Below are positions 1 to 7,628 of a DNA stretch of 64,000 nucleotides, one piece after another. Below the pieces are notes generated by a model. The model searched no databases and was not told where the DNA came from. It worked only from the letters and a program-made list of their open reading frames with translations. Each line of letters begins with the position of its first letter. Position 1 is the first letter of the stretch. The translations under genes and the position numbers were made by a program. The DNA comes from Methanolacinia petrolearia DSM 11571 (lineage in GTDB: Archaea; Halobacteriota; Methanomicrobia; Methanomicrobiales; Methanomicrobiaceae). The stretch is taken from contig NC_014507.1 in NCBI RefSeq assembly GCF_000147875.1, positions 1,116,001 through 1,180,000 of the forward strand. Reading direction: 5' to 3'.

Positions 1-1433
1 GGCAGCCATTCAAGATCCTGGATCGATCCGGTATCATGTACATGTGCAATGACCTCCTCCTCTCTTTTTTTAAGTTCATCCCCCGAATGTCCCTTTTCAC
101 TGAGGGTGGAGTGAAGGGCCTCCTTAAAGACCGGGCTTACAATGAAAAACGTCTTTCCGACAGTGTTCATTCGCGTATATGCAAAGGAGAAAACAGGTTC
201 TATTCCGCTCGAACACCCTGCTAAAAGCGATATCGTTCCGGTCGGCGCTACCGTCGTCATGGCCGCGTTTCTGACCTTCCTCTCCTTCCATGTGCTTTTC
301 TCCCATTCAGGGAATGTCCCAAGTTTTTCTGCGAGTAACTGCGACTCTTCAACCGCAGTTTCGGTTATTCTATGCATAATTTCCCCGCACCATTTTCTTC
401 CCCCGGGAGAGTCATAGGGGATTTTAAGCATGAGCAGGGCATCGTGTACGCCCATAACTCCCAAACCTATCTTCCTTGTCTTCTTAGTTGCCTCTTCTAT
501 CTCCGGTATAGGATACACATTTGCATCTATGACATTGTTGAGAAACCTGACCGCCATCCTGACCGTGTCATCAAGAAGCTCCTCATCAAACTTACCTTCA
601 TTTATGCAGGCCGCGAGATTGATGCTCCCGAGGACACAGCTTTCAAACGGGAGAAGCGGCTGCTCTCCGCACGGGTTCGTGATATCTATGTCCCCGAGTC
701 CGGGGGTTGGGTTGTGCCTGTTTATTTCATCGTAAAAAAGAACTCCCGGCTCACCGTTTTTCCAGATCCCGTCTACTATTCCATTCCAGATCTCACCTAC
801 GGTAACTTTGACACCTGTGACCGGATGTTTGATCCAGATTTCATCGAATTTCCGATCCCTGACCAGAGTCATGAACTCGTCATTTACCATCACGGATATG
901 TTGAAATTTGAAATGCTCCCTTCCTCTTTTTTGGAGGTAATAAAAGAGAGGATATCGGGGTGCCAGACATTGAGTATTCCCATATTTGCACCACGGCGCC
1001 TTCCTCCCTGTTTGATGACATCGGTGGCTGCATTGAATGCCTTCATAAAAGAAACCGGTCCGGAGGCGACCCCGTCCGTCGACCTGACAGGAGAACCTTC
1101 TGCCCGTATATGCGAGAAATTGTAGCCGGTTCCGCCCCCTGTTTTATGGATGACTGCACCCTGCTTCATGGCGTCGAATATTCCTGGGATTGAATCAGGT
1201 ACCGGAAGGGTGAAACATGCAGACAGCTGGCCGATTTCCGTTCCGGCGTTCATAAGTGTCGGTGAATTAGGGAGGAATCTTAGAGATGTCATTGCCTCGT
1301 AAAAAAGTTCACGATCTTTTTCATCGCTGGCAAGAGCAGAGGCTACACGGTGGCAGATGTCTTCAAATGTCTTTTCCCCTTTCCGGAGATATCTTGCAGA
1401 AAGGATGTTGTCTGTAATTGTCGAAGTGTTCAT
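1..1433 (-). CDS. nrdJ: Adenosylcobalamin-dependent ribonucleotide reductase, class II (N-terminal part)
   Basis: Reduces ribonucleotides to deoxyribonucleotides using adenosylcobalamin, so it works with or without oxygen. The frame is open from the ATG at 1433 to the left edge, giving 477 codons without a stop; the C-terminus lies outside the window. Visible family motifs are LRFLPNSPTLMNAG, GGTGYNFS, GGRRRGANMGIL, the NPCGEQPL active-site segment followed by ESCVLGSINL, and AMTTVAPTGTISLLAGCSSG. GGAG lies 7 bases before the ATG. The DUF2115 gene ends 41 bases upstream on the same strand, so the two are probably co-transcribed. Class II rather than class I or III follows from the motif set and the absence of a beta-subunit gene here. 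Confidence 0.93.
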   Translation of the reverse strand, partial: MNTSTITDNILSARYLRKGEKTFEDICHRVASALASDEKDRELFYEAMTSLRFLPNSPTLMNAGTEIGQLSACFTLPVPDSIPGIFDAMKQGAVIHKTGGGTGYNFSHIRAEGSPVRSTDGVASGPVSFMKAFNAATDVIKQGGRRRGANMGILNVWHPDILSFITSKKEEGSISNFNISVMVNDEFMTLVRDRKFDEIWIKHPVTGVKVTVGEIWNGIVDGIWKNGEPGVLFYDEINRHNPTPGLGDIDITNPCGEQPLLPFESCVLGSINLAACINEGKFDEELLDDTVRMAVRFLNNVIDANVYPIPEIEEATKKTRKIGLGVMGVHDALLMLKIPYDSPGGRKWCGEIMHRITETAVEESQLLAEKLGTFPEWEKSTWKERKVRNAAMTTVAPTGTISLLAGCSSGIEPVFSFAYTRMNTVGKTFFIVSPVFKEALHSTLSEKGHSGDELKKREEEVIAHVHDTGSIQDLEWL

Positions 1434-1474
1434 CAATATGGCTCCATAAATAAATTTTTGAGGTTCATCCGAGT

Positions 1475-2083
1475 TTAAAGCTTGTTTTCTTCGTTCTGGA
1501 TGGCCGGGCAGAAGTTGCAGATTGAAAAGGGTAAATCTTTTTCATGGTCCCGTATAGGGCATAAGAATCTGCCATCTCTCTCCTCAACTTTGAACCCTCC
1601 CGGAAATGGCATCCCGACCGGATGACCGGGATTGTCAAGGACGAAGATGGTGAAGGCAGATACGATATAGTAAAAACACCTGTGTTTCAGAGTGTACCTG
1701 AACGGTAGTTTCTGCGTCGATTCGTCACGTTGCAGGCACCCTTCGGGCAGCATCCGGCAGAAAGCAAGGAATGTTTCACGGTCTCTGATTGACTCGCTCA
1801 TGGTTGAAAATCTGGCTGTCCGTTGATATAGCAGAAGCTTGTGATACGCCCCGAAGAGCCAGTCCTTCAGGTAAGGCGAGACCTGTTCCCTGTAGGGCGA
1901 CGGCAGTCTGCAGATTTCAGCATAGAGCCAGCCCCCGATTACCTGTAGATCTGTGTTATTATAATCAGCCAATTCGGCTGCAAGGATTGATCCAAGTTCC
2001 CCCTTTGTCTTTGCGCGAGCTATTCTTTGAGAAATGGAAAAGATACTATCCTCTTCTTTTTCCTGTACGGATTTCTGACTCAC
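1475..2083 (-). CDS. DUF2115 (UPF0305) methanogen protein
   Basis: A protein of about 200 residues from a family found mainly in methanogens, with no established function. The recognisable part is the C-terminus: HPVGMPFPGGFKVEERDG, then CPIRDHEKDLP and SICNFCPA, whose cysteines could bind a metal. The frame is open back to a TTG at 2128, but that start would lie beyond the palindromic promoter sites; a GTG at 2083 gives the usual family length, so I prefer it, without strong ribosome-site support. It sits directly upstream of nrdJ and diverges from an HxlR regulator, which suggests a link to nucleotide reduction or redox control. That link is inference from position only. Confidence 0.8.
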   Translation of the reverse strand: MSQKSVQEKEEDSIFSISQRIARAKTKGELGSILAAELADYNNTDLQVIGGWLYAEICRLPSPYREQVSPYLKDWLFGAYHKLLLYQRTARFSTMSESIRDRETFLAFCRMLPEGCLQRDESTQKLPFRYTLKHRCFYYIVSAFTIFVLDNPGHPVGMPFPGGFKVEERDGRFLCPIRDHEKDLPFSICNFCPAIQNEENKL

Positions 2084-2090
2084 TCCAACA

Positions 2091-2138
2091 TAGTATACTA
2101 ATAATACTACTTTAATGTCGTAGAGCAAAATTGTATAC
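2091..2138. promoter_or_regulatory. Two GTATAC palindromes, likely HxlR operator
   Basis: GTATAC occurs at 2093-2098 (inside the perfect 10-bp palindrome TAGTATACTA, 2091-2100) and again at 2133-2138 (TTGTATACTA). The centres are 40 bp apart, close to four helical turns. They lie between the divergent DUF2115-nrdJ and HxlR genes, so binding by the HxlR protein would control both. The same TTGTATACTA sequence occurs upstream of the flavodoxin operon at 58923-58932. Confidence 0.5.
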
Positions 2139-2139
2139 T

Positions 2140-2565
2140 ATGCAATCTGATTACTCAAAGATAAAAGCTCATTTCCCGATGCAACCTGCATTTAAATACA
2201 AGTGCTGCCCTGCTCATGTTGCTATTCGAGTTCTCGGGAAAAAGTGGACTCTGCTGATACTGCGTGATATCGCAATATTAGATATCAGGAGGTTTGGTGA
2301 GATCAAAAGATCTCTTCCGGGCCTCACACCAAGGGTTCTCTCGATGAGGCTTCGTGAACTTGAGGAAAACGGATTTATTGAGGCTGAGGTTATCAAAGAA
2401 AATCCACGTGTGGTCGAATGGCATCTCACCGGGAAGGGTCAGGATACCATATCAATACTCCTGGCATTTATGGAATTTGGTGCGAAGTGGTATCCTGCCG
2501 AGGTATTTGAGGATGGTCAGAGTCATACTCTTGAAGAGCTTTATCCGGAAAAAAACGGAGCCTGA
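2140..2565 (+). CDS. HxlR-family transcriptional regulator
   Basis: A winged-helix one-component regulator of 141 residues. The HxlR core is complete: CCPAHVAIRVLGKKWTLLIL, RRFGEIKRSLPGLTPRVLS, MRLRELEENGFI and the wing VVEWHLTGKG. Two cysteines open the domain, as in family members that sense thiol-reactive or redox signals, though sensing is not shown here. A TTG at 2131 is in frame but the ATG at 2140 is more likely; an ATG at 2179 is also possible. It is divergent from DUF2115-nrdJ, and paired GTATAC sites at 2091-2138 probably serve autoregulation. Confidence 0.9.
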   Translation: MQSDYSKIKAHFPMQPAFKYKCCPAHVAIRVLGKKWTLLILRDIAILDIRRFGEIKRSLPGLTPRVLSMRLRELEENGFIEAEVIKENPRVVEWHLTGKGQDTISILLAFMEFGAKWYPAEVFEDGQSHTLEELYPEKNGA

Positions 2566-2585
2566 TATTATTTTACAGACAACTG

Positions 2586-2735
2586 ATGTACACAGACACC
2601 GCGAAAGAGTTCGCCGAAGAAAGGCATGCTCTACTGCAACGGTTTCCCGACGCACTGGAAGATGAGACCATAAGTGCCGGGCATGCTCCGCGAGGGACTG
2701 ACCGTTTACTTCTTGATTGTATAATATGTATGTGA
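2586..2735 (+). pseudogene. Short ORF, possible truncated remnant
   Basis: A 49-codon frame starting MYTDTAKEFAEERHALLQRF and running 30 bases into the 3' end of the convergent AlbA_2 gene. The opening faintly recalls the N-terminal helix of carboxymuconolactone decarboxylase (AhpD-like) proteins, but the catalytic CxxC region would be missing. It could be a 5' fragment left after a deletion, or a chance frame. I do not assign a function. Confidence 0.25.
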
Positions 2736-3998
2736 GCCCGAACCTTTCTTCTCGGCGAGACCGAGCTTTTCCAGTTTTTCGATTCTCCTGAGAACCGTAT
2801 TTTTGGAGATCTTCAGTCTCGCTGCGATATCTCCGCTCTTCATTGGAACATTTATAATCTTGAGGATCTGATTATCCGTATCATCAATTGATGAAGATAG
2901 CACTTTTTTGAATATCACTGAAAATGTGGAGGAGCCCGCCTTAAATTCGACCGAACACATCGGGTGGTTCTCAACCTCCTCTTCGATCATCTTTATCCCG
3001 AATCCGTATCTTTCGATGTAGCCCGAATCATAAAGGAGGTTTGACAATGACGGGTTTCTCGGGATGTGTTCGGGATCTTTGATATCCACTCCGGGCATGA
3101 GGCCGCCGGGATTTTTTATCTCGAACCTGTCGGGATATACGAGGATCTTCACATCCGCACTGATTGTATAGTTCCGGTGGCAGACTGCGTTTATGAGGGC
3201 TTCACGAATCGCCCGCGGGGGGTATTCCTCGACTTTTATTCTTCTTGTCCCTGCCACTACATCGATCTTTTTTATGTCTCTCAGCAGGTTATCGTATGCC
3301 TCTTCGATAACCTTCCACACGGGCCCTTCATACTCTTCGCTCCACATGGGCCCGTCTTCACTCATGCCCACCCGTCTTATCTTTGCATAGGCGATGTTCT
3401 CGGTGGCCTCAGTGAAGAACAATATTCCTGCGTTTGTGAGTTTATCGTTTTTTATAGCCCCGGCACTCCTGAGATATCTGGATCTGTTGTCGTCTGCGAT
3501 TGTTTTTCCTCTTGTCTCCTTCACCCTCTCAAAGAACCAGTCGATGTAATCGGAGCGGGCGTCTTCCTTTGGGAGCATGGGGATCTCGTCCCAGTTGATG
3601 GTTCCCATCTCCGATGAGAGCATTACAATCTCCTGGAGTGAGAGGGGCCTGACCCCTGTGCCTGTCCTGATATACACGATTCCGCCAATCGAGCAGAGGT
3701 TGGAACTTTTGTCGACGGTGATTACGAGGAGGTCTTTGTCATCTACCGATATCTTCTGTGTCTTTATTGCCGGCGGAGGTATTATCGACTGAACCGAGCT
3801 TGTAACCTTCTCGATTGTGTCTTTTACATCTGTACCGACTATTTTTCCCGCATCCGAAACTCCGACGATTATCTTTCCGCCGTCGGAGTTGGAAAAGGCG
3901 GCGATTTCGTGGTGGATATTCTTTCCGGCCGATTCCTTGAATTCAAGAACTTCAGATTCTCCGGATTGTATTAAGTAGATGAGCTCCTCCAGATCCAT
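2706..3998 (-). CDS. AlbA_2 (Schlafen-type) regulator with HTH tail
   Basis: A 430-residue protein of the group often annotated as RecG-related or putative transcriptional regulator. Residues about 10-120 form the AlbA_2 domain (ESEVLEFKES, FSNSDGGKIIVGVSD). The middle holds the HATPase_c_4-like region (PPRAIREALINAVCHRNY, IKNPGGLMPGVD, RNPSLSNLLYDSGYIERYGFGI). The last 60 residues are a winged helix (MKSGDIAARLKISKNTVLRRIEKLEKLG). The length is normal for the family and the frame is intact. Its upstream region carries GTTAC/GGTAA half-sites that are copied again at 5802-5879. Known members act in mobile elements, stress control or defence; which applies here is not visible. Confidence 0.85.
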   Translation of the reverse strand: MDLEELIYLIQSGESEVLEFKESAGKNIHHEIAAFSNSDGGKIIVGVSDAGKIVGTDVKDTIEKVTSSVQSIIPPPAIKTQKISVDDKDLLVITVDKSSNLCSIGGIVYIRTGTGVRPLSLQEIVMLSSEMGTINWDEIPMLPKEDARSDYIDWFFERVKETRGKTIADDNRSRYLRSAGAIKNDKLTNAGILFFTEATENIAYAKIRRVGMSEDGPMWSEEYEGPVWKVIEEAYDNLLRDIKKIDVVAGTRRIKVEEYPPRAIREALINAVCHRNYTISADVKILVYPDRFEIKNPGGLMPGVDIKDPEHIPRNPSLSNLLYDSGYIERYGFGIKMIEEEVENHPMCSVEFKAGSSTFSVIFKKVLSSSIDDTDNQILKIINVPMKSGDIAARLKISKNTVLRRIEKLEKLGLAEKKGSGSHTYYTIKK

Positions 3999-4005
3999 GG
4001 TTACT

Positions 4006-4083
4006 GTTGCACCATGTTTATAGAAAAATGTAACGGTAGATTAGTTACTGTTCCATTTTATGGGTGAACGGTAATGAACGGTA
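4006..4083. repeat. Promoter segment of AlbA_2 gene, copy 1 of a duplicated 78-bp block
   Basis: This block before the AlbA_2 start matches 5802-5879 over about 78 bp with roughly three quarters identity by eye. It contains GTAACGGTA, GTTACTGTTCC, and the direct pair GAACGGTA-AT-GAACGGTA. AACGGTA and TTACTGTT form an imperfect inverted pair around GATTAG. The arrangement looks like a multi-site operator for an HTH protein, plausibly the AlbA_2 regulator itself. Confidence 0.55.
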
Positions 4084-4089
4084 GATTGT

Positions 4090-4300
4090 GTGATGAATAG
4101 GATTTTCATTTTTGTTGTTACGGCCTGGATGCCGCCACCGACCCAGTTACCGACCCAGTTGGCGACCCAGTTACCGACCCAGCAGGAAGATCCTGTCATG
4201 AGACTGCTGTTGTCACTTGCCGACGGGGGGATATCTTCCGGGAATCAGCGAATAATTCTGAATATTAAGCACCGACAGACATTCAGGGACAATTACATGC
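4090..4300 (+). pseudogene. C-terminal remnant of an AlbA_2/Fic-type regulator (TQ-repeat tail)
   Basis: Reads PPPTQLPTQLATQLPTQQ, then EDPVMRLLLSLADGG, then IKHRQTFRDNYMHP. This is the C-terminal layout of RecG-like and Fic-like regulators: a TQ-rich linker, a short winged helix, and the motif family HRxxFRxxYLxP. The body of the protein is missing, and after about 4300 the frame runs antisense through the end of the convergent permease gene, so the expected closing motif has been lost. The linker is encoded by a 12-base tandem repeat (CCGACCCAGTTA) near 4137-4183. It shares strand neighbourhood with the intact AlbA_2 gene, which suggests a rearranged family cluster. Confidence 0.6.
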
Positions 4301-4309
4301 ATCCTTTTT

Positions 4310-5614
4310 TTATCCAACCAAGAGAGCCGCATTCTCGACATAAGGAAAGACAAATGCCGTAAGCAGAAGAGCGACAGCGAATATGATAATTGCTGCAACT
4401 GCCAGTGGCAGGGTGTAATGCTTCATCACCGTCGTGATGTCATCGCCCGTGGTTCTCTGCACGAGCCAGAAGTACGGATCGGTCAGGTATGAGATGAAGC
4501 ATGTCCCGGCCGAGATCATGAGTATCAGCGGAACCGGGTGAAGTGTTTCTGCAAGCCCGGTGGTGGCAATTATTTCTGACGAGATCACCGCGGTCACTAC
4601 CCTGGACCCCTGTACGGTTGCAAAAACTGCCGCGATTATGAACGGAACCAGGATATCGGGAAGTACGGGGATCATCGAATCCATTATGCCGTTCGCTATA
4701 CCCGAACCAACTATCACCTTCCCTACCGCTCCCGCGGAACAGAAATCAAACAGGATTAACCCTGCAAATTTAGCACCTTTTGAAAAACTTTTCATTCTGA
4801 TATCAGGAGGAGCAAGTGCAAGGGCGGTTATCATTCCTGCAAGCATTATGAATTGCGTGAGGATAAGATGGGACAACTGCAAAAGAAACAGTCCAACAGG
4901 TATCGCTACAAACATTACGATAAAAGGGGCCCATGCACGGATCTTAATATTGGCGGGAATCTTCTCTTCCGGTAGTATCTCCGGCGGTACGGATTCAACT
5001 GTTTCTCTTTTTGTCTTCCGGTACAGGAAACCGGAGAGTAGCAGAATGATTACGAGAATCGCAAACGAGAGAGGGATTGTTATTGCGTCAAAATTAAAGA
5101 CCGGATAATCAGGCGCTAGACCGGTCAGGAGAGGTATCGTTGCAGGGGTCGGAAATATCAGGACATAGGATATGATGCTGCCTACCGCTACGAGATACAG
5201 GGGCCTGTTTGATCCGGGAGTTTTGTCGCCAGGTTTTTTCATCGCCGGGGCGATCATCAGGTAAGTAGTGATACAGCATGTAGTCGGAATCGAGAGTATG
5301 TAGCCGATAATTCCGGCGTTCACACCGCGATCTTTTATGTCGAATCGCAATCCGGAGATTATTATATCCAGCAAACCCTGGTCGGAAAGCAATCTCACGA
5401 TGACAATGCCGGATAGTATGATAACGGCAAACGAAGAGAAAATATTCCCCATCCCTTCTATCGCCCACGTAAGGACCTGTTCGAATCCGAATCCCGCAAG
5501 AAGGCCCATAACGACTGCCCCAGTGAACAGGAACAGGAATGTAGGAACCTTCCTGGAAAAGGCGAGGATTGTAATGTATGCCAGTGTGATGATCAAAACC
5601 GGAACAGGATCCAT
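4310..5614 (-). CDS. GntP-family permease
   Basis: A 434-residue integral membrane protein with about 12 hydrophobic segments. The topology and motifs such as SIPTTCCITTYLMIAPAM, VGSIISYVLIFPTPATIPLL and GSRVVTAVISSEII fit GntP/DUF401-like transporters, which move gluconate or other organic acids with protons. The substrate cannot be read from sequence. A charged loop near residue 205-225 splits the two halves. It is a lone gene, convergent with a regulator remnant, and its upstream neighbour on the same strand is a short ORF of doubtful status. Confidence 0.75.
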   Translation of the reverse strand: MDPVPVLIITLAYITILAFSRKVPTFLFLFTGAVVMGLLAGFGFEQVLTWAIEGMGNIFSSFAVIILSGIVIVRLLSDQGLLDIIISGLRFDIKDRGVNAGIIGYILSIPTTCCITTYLMIAPAMKKPGDKTPGSNRPLYLVAVGSIISYVLIFPTPATIPLLTGLAPDYPVFNFDAITIPLSFAILVIILLLSGFLYRKTKRETVESVPPEILPEEKIPANIKIRAWAPFIVMFVAIPVGLFLLQLSHLILTQFIMLAGMITALALAPPDIRMKSFSKGAKFAGLILFDFCSAGAVGKVIVGSGIANGIMDSMIPVLPDILVPFIIAAVFATVQGSRVVTAVISSEIIATTGLAETLHPVPLILMISAGTCFISYLTDPYFWLVQRTTGDDITTVMKHYTLPLAVAAIIIFAVALLLTAFVFPYVENAALLVG

Positions 5615-5682
5615 TGAAAGATAGTTGGAAGGAGAAATTATTTAGATTTTGTTTTTGATGTGACAACTTGTCTTCTCTTGGA

Positions 5683-6003
5683 TCACTGATTAGGAGGTCT
5701 CCTTAATATTTTGAATAGTGCCGAGGCAATTGTTTTTATCGTGAGTTCTGGGAATTCGGACTGTGTCAGGCAGATGAACTCTTTCAGTTCTTTTTTCCAC
5801 CGTTGCATCGCATTTGTAGAAAATTGAACAGTAAATCCGGTTACTATTCCATTTTTGGGTGAACAGTAGTGAACGTTAAATGTTTCTTTGGGAGAAATGA
5901 ATTCTCTTATCATGTACCTGCCGGGATTCTCCTGCGGGTTTGCATCTACTGTATGTAATGCCTCTATCACTCTTGTCCGAATGCTAAATCTGCAATTTTT
6001 CAT
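5683..6003 (-). CDS. Hypothetical 106-residue ORF, probably spurious or chimeric
   Basis: No family recognised. The stretch KELKEFICLTQSEFPELTIK (within about 5710-5800) resembles the N-terminus of the AlbA_2 protein at 3998 (LEELIYLIQSGESEVLEFK), and the DNA just upstream of it matches that gene's promoter. So the ORF appears to read through a decayed copy of the AlbA_2 5' end including its promoter, and its coding status is doubtful. Confidence 0.3.
   Translation of the reverse strand: MKNCRFSIRTRVIEALHTVDANPQENPGRYMIREFISPKETFNVHYCSPKNGIVTGFTVQFSTNAMQRWKKELKEFICLTQSEFPELTIKTIASALFKILRRPPNQ
5802..5879. repeat. Copy 2 of the AlbA_2 promoter block
   Basis: Matches 4006-4083 in the same orientation. 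It retains an inverted pair, AACAGTAA and TTACTATT around ATCCGG, and a direct pair GAACAGTA-GT-GAACGTTA. Similarity extends weakly to its left into the position equivalent to the first codons of the AlbA_2 gene. Confidence 0.5.
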
Positions 6004-6172
6004 CAGATTCAGAAATTAAAGGATTAATCCAGGACTATTTTTACAAAACAGGATCCTTGTACCTATATTAAAGTTGTAATGGTCTCATTGTTTTTTATAA
6101 ATCATTATAATATTATTATACCAGATTTACAAAACCTGATTTTTAAATTTGAAATTTTTAAAGGGAAAAATA

Positions 6173-7042
6173 ATGTTGATATCGGAAAAATGTGTTGAAT
6201 GTCTTCTGGGAAGGATCGAATTTGAATGCAGACTGACCACCGATGATGAAAAAATCATCAAAAAAGCTGTCAGCGAATGCAAGCAAAAAATTATGGAAAA
6301 TATAAATTCACAGGTCCCCCCTCCGGAGATATCAAGCGAACTTCACAGGCATGTCGGCACCATAACAGGCAATAAGGACCCATATAAGAAGATCAAGGAA
6401 TCCAATAATAAAGATGCAATAGAACTTGAGAACAGAATAAAAGATAAATTAACGAACCTGCACGACTACTGTCTTGCTGCATCTATTGGAAATACGCTGG
6501 ATTACGGGTCCCCGGAACACGAAGTGACAAAGAATCTTGATGTTTTTTTCAGGGAAGAGTTTTCAAAAGGCTTTGCTATTGAGAACATCAGAGATTTCGA
6601 GCCTTTTTGCAGGAATATTATATATATCTGCGACAATTGCGGCGAAATCGTATTTGACAGGCTCCTCATTAAGTATCTTAAAGAAAAAAAGAGAGCAAGA
6701 ATTGTTGTTGTAGTCAAGAAAAATCCTATAATTAATGATGCAACCCTGAAAGAGGCAAAAGAGCTCGGCCTGGATATAATTGCAGATAAAATACTAACAA
6801 ATACAGATTCTCAGGCTGAAGTCGGATTTAATTCTTCATTAATATCCGGAGAACTGGAAGATGAGATGAAAAATGCAGATTTGATAATATCCAAGGGTAT
6901 GGCAAATTATGAATCATTAAGTGAATACAAAAAAAAGAACAATATTCCCCCAATTGCCTTTCTTATGATGATCAAATGTGAACAGGTTGCAGATTATTTC
7001 GGTGTCCCAAAAGGATCAAGGGTAGCTTACCTTGAGAAATAA
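6173..7042 (+). CDS. DUF89 / ARMT1-like damage-control phosphatase
   Basis: A 289-residue archaeal DUF89 protein. The family hydrolyses phosphate from damaged or excess phosphometabolites with a divalent metal. Visible features are CVECLLGRIEFEC at the start, the helical region through LHDYCLAASIGNTLDYG, the segment YICDNCGEIVFDRLLIKYL containing the conserved D-N-GE motif, and DLIISKGMANYESL. A TTG at 6149 is in frame, but the ATG at 6173 preceded by AAAGGG is preferred. The gene is AT-rich and stands alone between worn regions. Confidence 0.85.
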   Translation: MLISEKCVECLLGRIEFECRLTTDDEKIIKKAVSECKQKIMENINSQVPPPEISSELHRHVGTITGNKDPYKKIKESNNKDAIELENRIKDKLTNLHDYCLAASIGNTLDYGSPEHEVTKNLDVFFREEFSKGFAIENIRDFEPFCRNIIYICDNCGEIVFDRLLIKYLKEKKRARIVVVVKKNPIINDATLKEAKELGLDIIADKILTNTDSQAEVGFNSSLISGELEDEMKNADLIISKGMANYESLSEYKKKNNIPPIAFLMMIKCEQVADYFGVPKGSRVAYLEK

Positions 7043-7313
7043 TCCGGTACTTATGATATTGACTAAGCATCTCGCAAATGATGCTTATAACTATTTTTTG
7101 TTCCCCCTGAGTCATAATGATAAATAAAAAATCGTCTTTGTGGAAACAAGTATTATTCAGGAGTTTATTAATCCCGATGAAAATCAGATCATTCACTCTT
7201 CTTTTTCATGGTAAATCCTTAAACCAACTCTTCATAAAGTAACTGGATTGAAAAATAATTCATCACCATAGTGTTAAAATGAGGATTTCTACAGAGCCTC
7301 GCATTTTTTTATT

Positions 7314-7448
7314 TTAAAATTTTAAGATTAGGACAAGTTTAAAAATTCGTCTCATGTCAGTCCTGCCGGTCTGATGGTCGATATTGTAACCGATTTTATT
7401 AAGCGCTTTTATTACTTCAAGGTAGGATAGTACAGGTAATTTTGGCAT
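7314..7448 (-). pseudogene. hicA: Decayed HicA-like toxin
   Basis: A 44-codon frame, MPKLPVLSYLEVIKALNKIG followed by YNIDHQTGR, matches the N-terminal half of HicA mRNA interferases (KLPV-S--EVIKAL-KIG). The catalytic continuation GSH plus LRHP is missing: after HQTGRTDMRR the frame is unrelated and ends at once. It follows a HicB-like remnant directly, the normal order in many archaeal hicBA loci. Confidence 0.6.
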
Positions 7449-7451
7449 CTA

Positions 7452-7547
7452 TCAGGCGTTTATTTCAATGGTTTCTTTTATATATTGACGGTGGAGGTGG
7501 GTTTTGCCTTCCTGTGTGCAATGACCGGGATCGACATGCCTGTCATC
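7452..7547 (-). pseudogene. hicB: Decayed HicB-like antitoxin fragment
   Basis: In the frame ending at the TGA at 7452-7454, immediately before the hicA remnant, the translation contains PGHCTQEGKT and YIKETIEINA. This is the UPF0150/HicB signature (PGC-TQGKT----NIKEAIEL). The N-terminal strands and the C-terminal DNA-binding part are absent. An imperfect hairpin followed by six T at 7551-7576 lies just upstream. Confidence 0.5.
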
Positions 7548-7628
7548 GATAAACGGAGTGCTGACTCCCGTTTTTTAATTCTTCTGAAGACTGCGTTTAG
7601 GATGTCCAATAATTATCAAGAGAAATCC

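Larger units (their letters stand above)
7043..7628. other. Gene-poor interval holding only the hicBA remnant
   Basis: Apart from the toxin-antitoxin remnant (7314-7547), nothing coding is visible. A weak stem ATGAGG...CCTCGCAT followed by a T-run lies at about 7279-7312, and an imperfect stem AAACGGAGT/ACTCCCGTTT with T6 at 7551-7576; either could terminate transcription. Confidence 0.4.

Noticed and set aside
4137-4183. Tandem CCGACCCAGTTA repeats as a possible CRISPR or iteron array
   Set aside because: No spacers; it simply encodes the PTQL linker of the regulator remnant.
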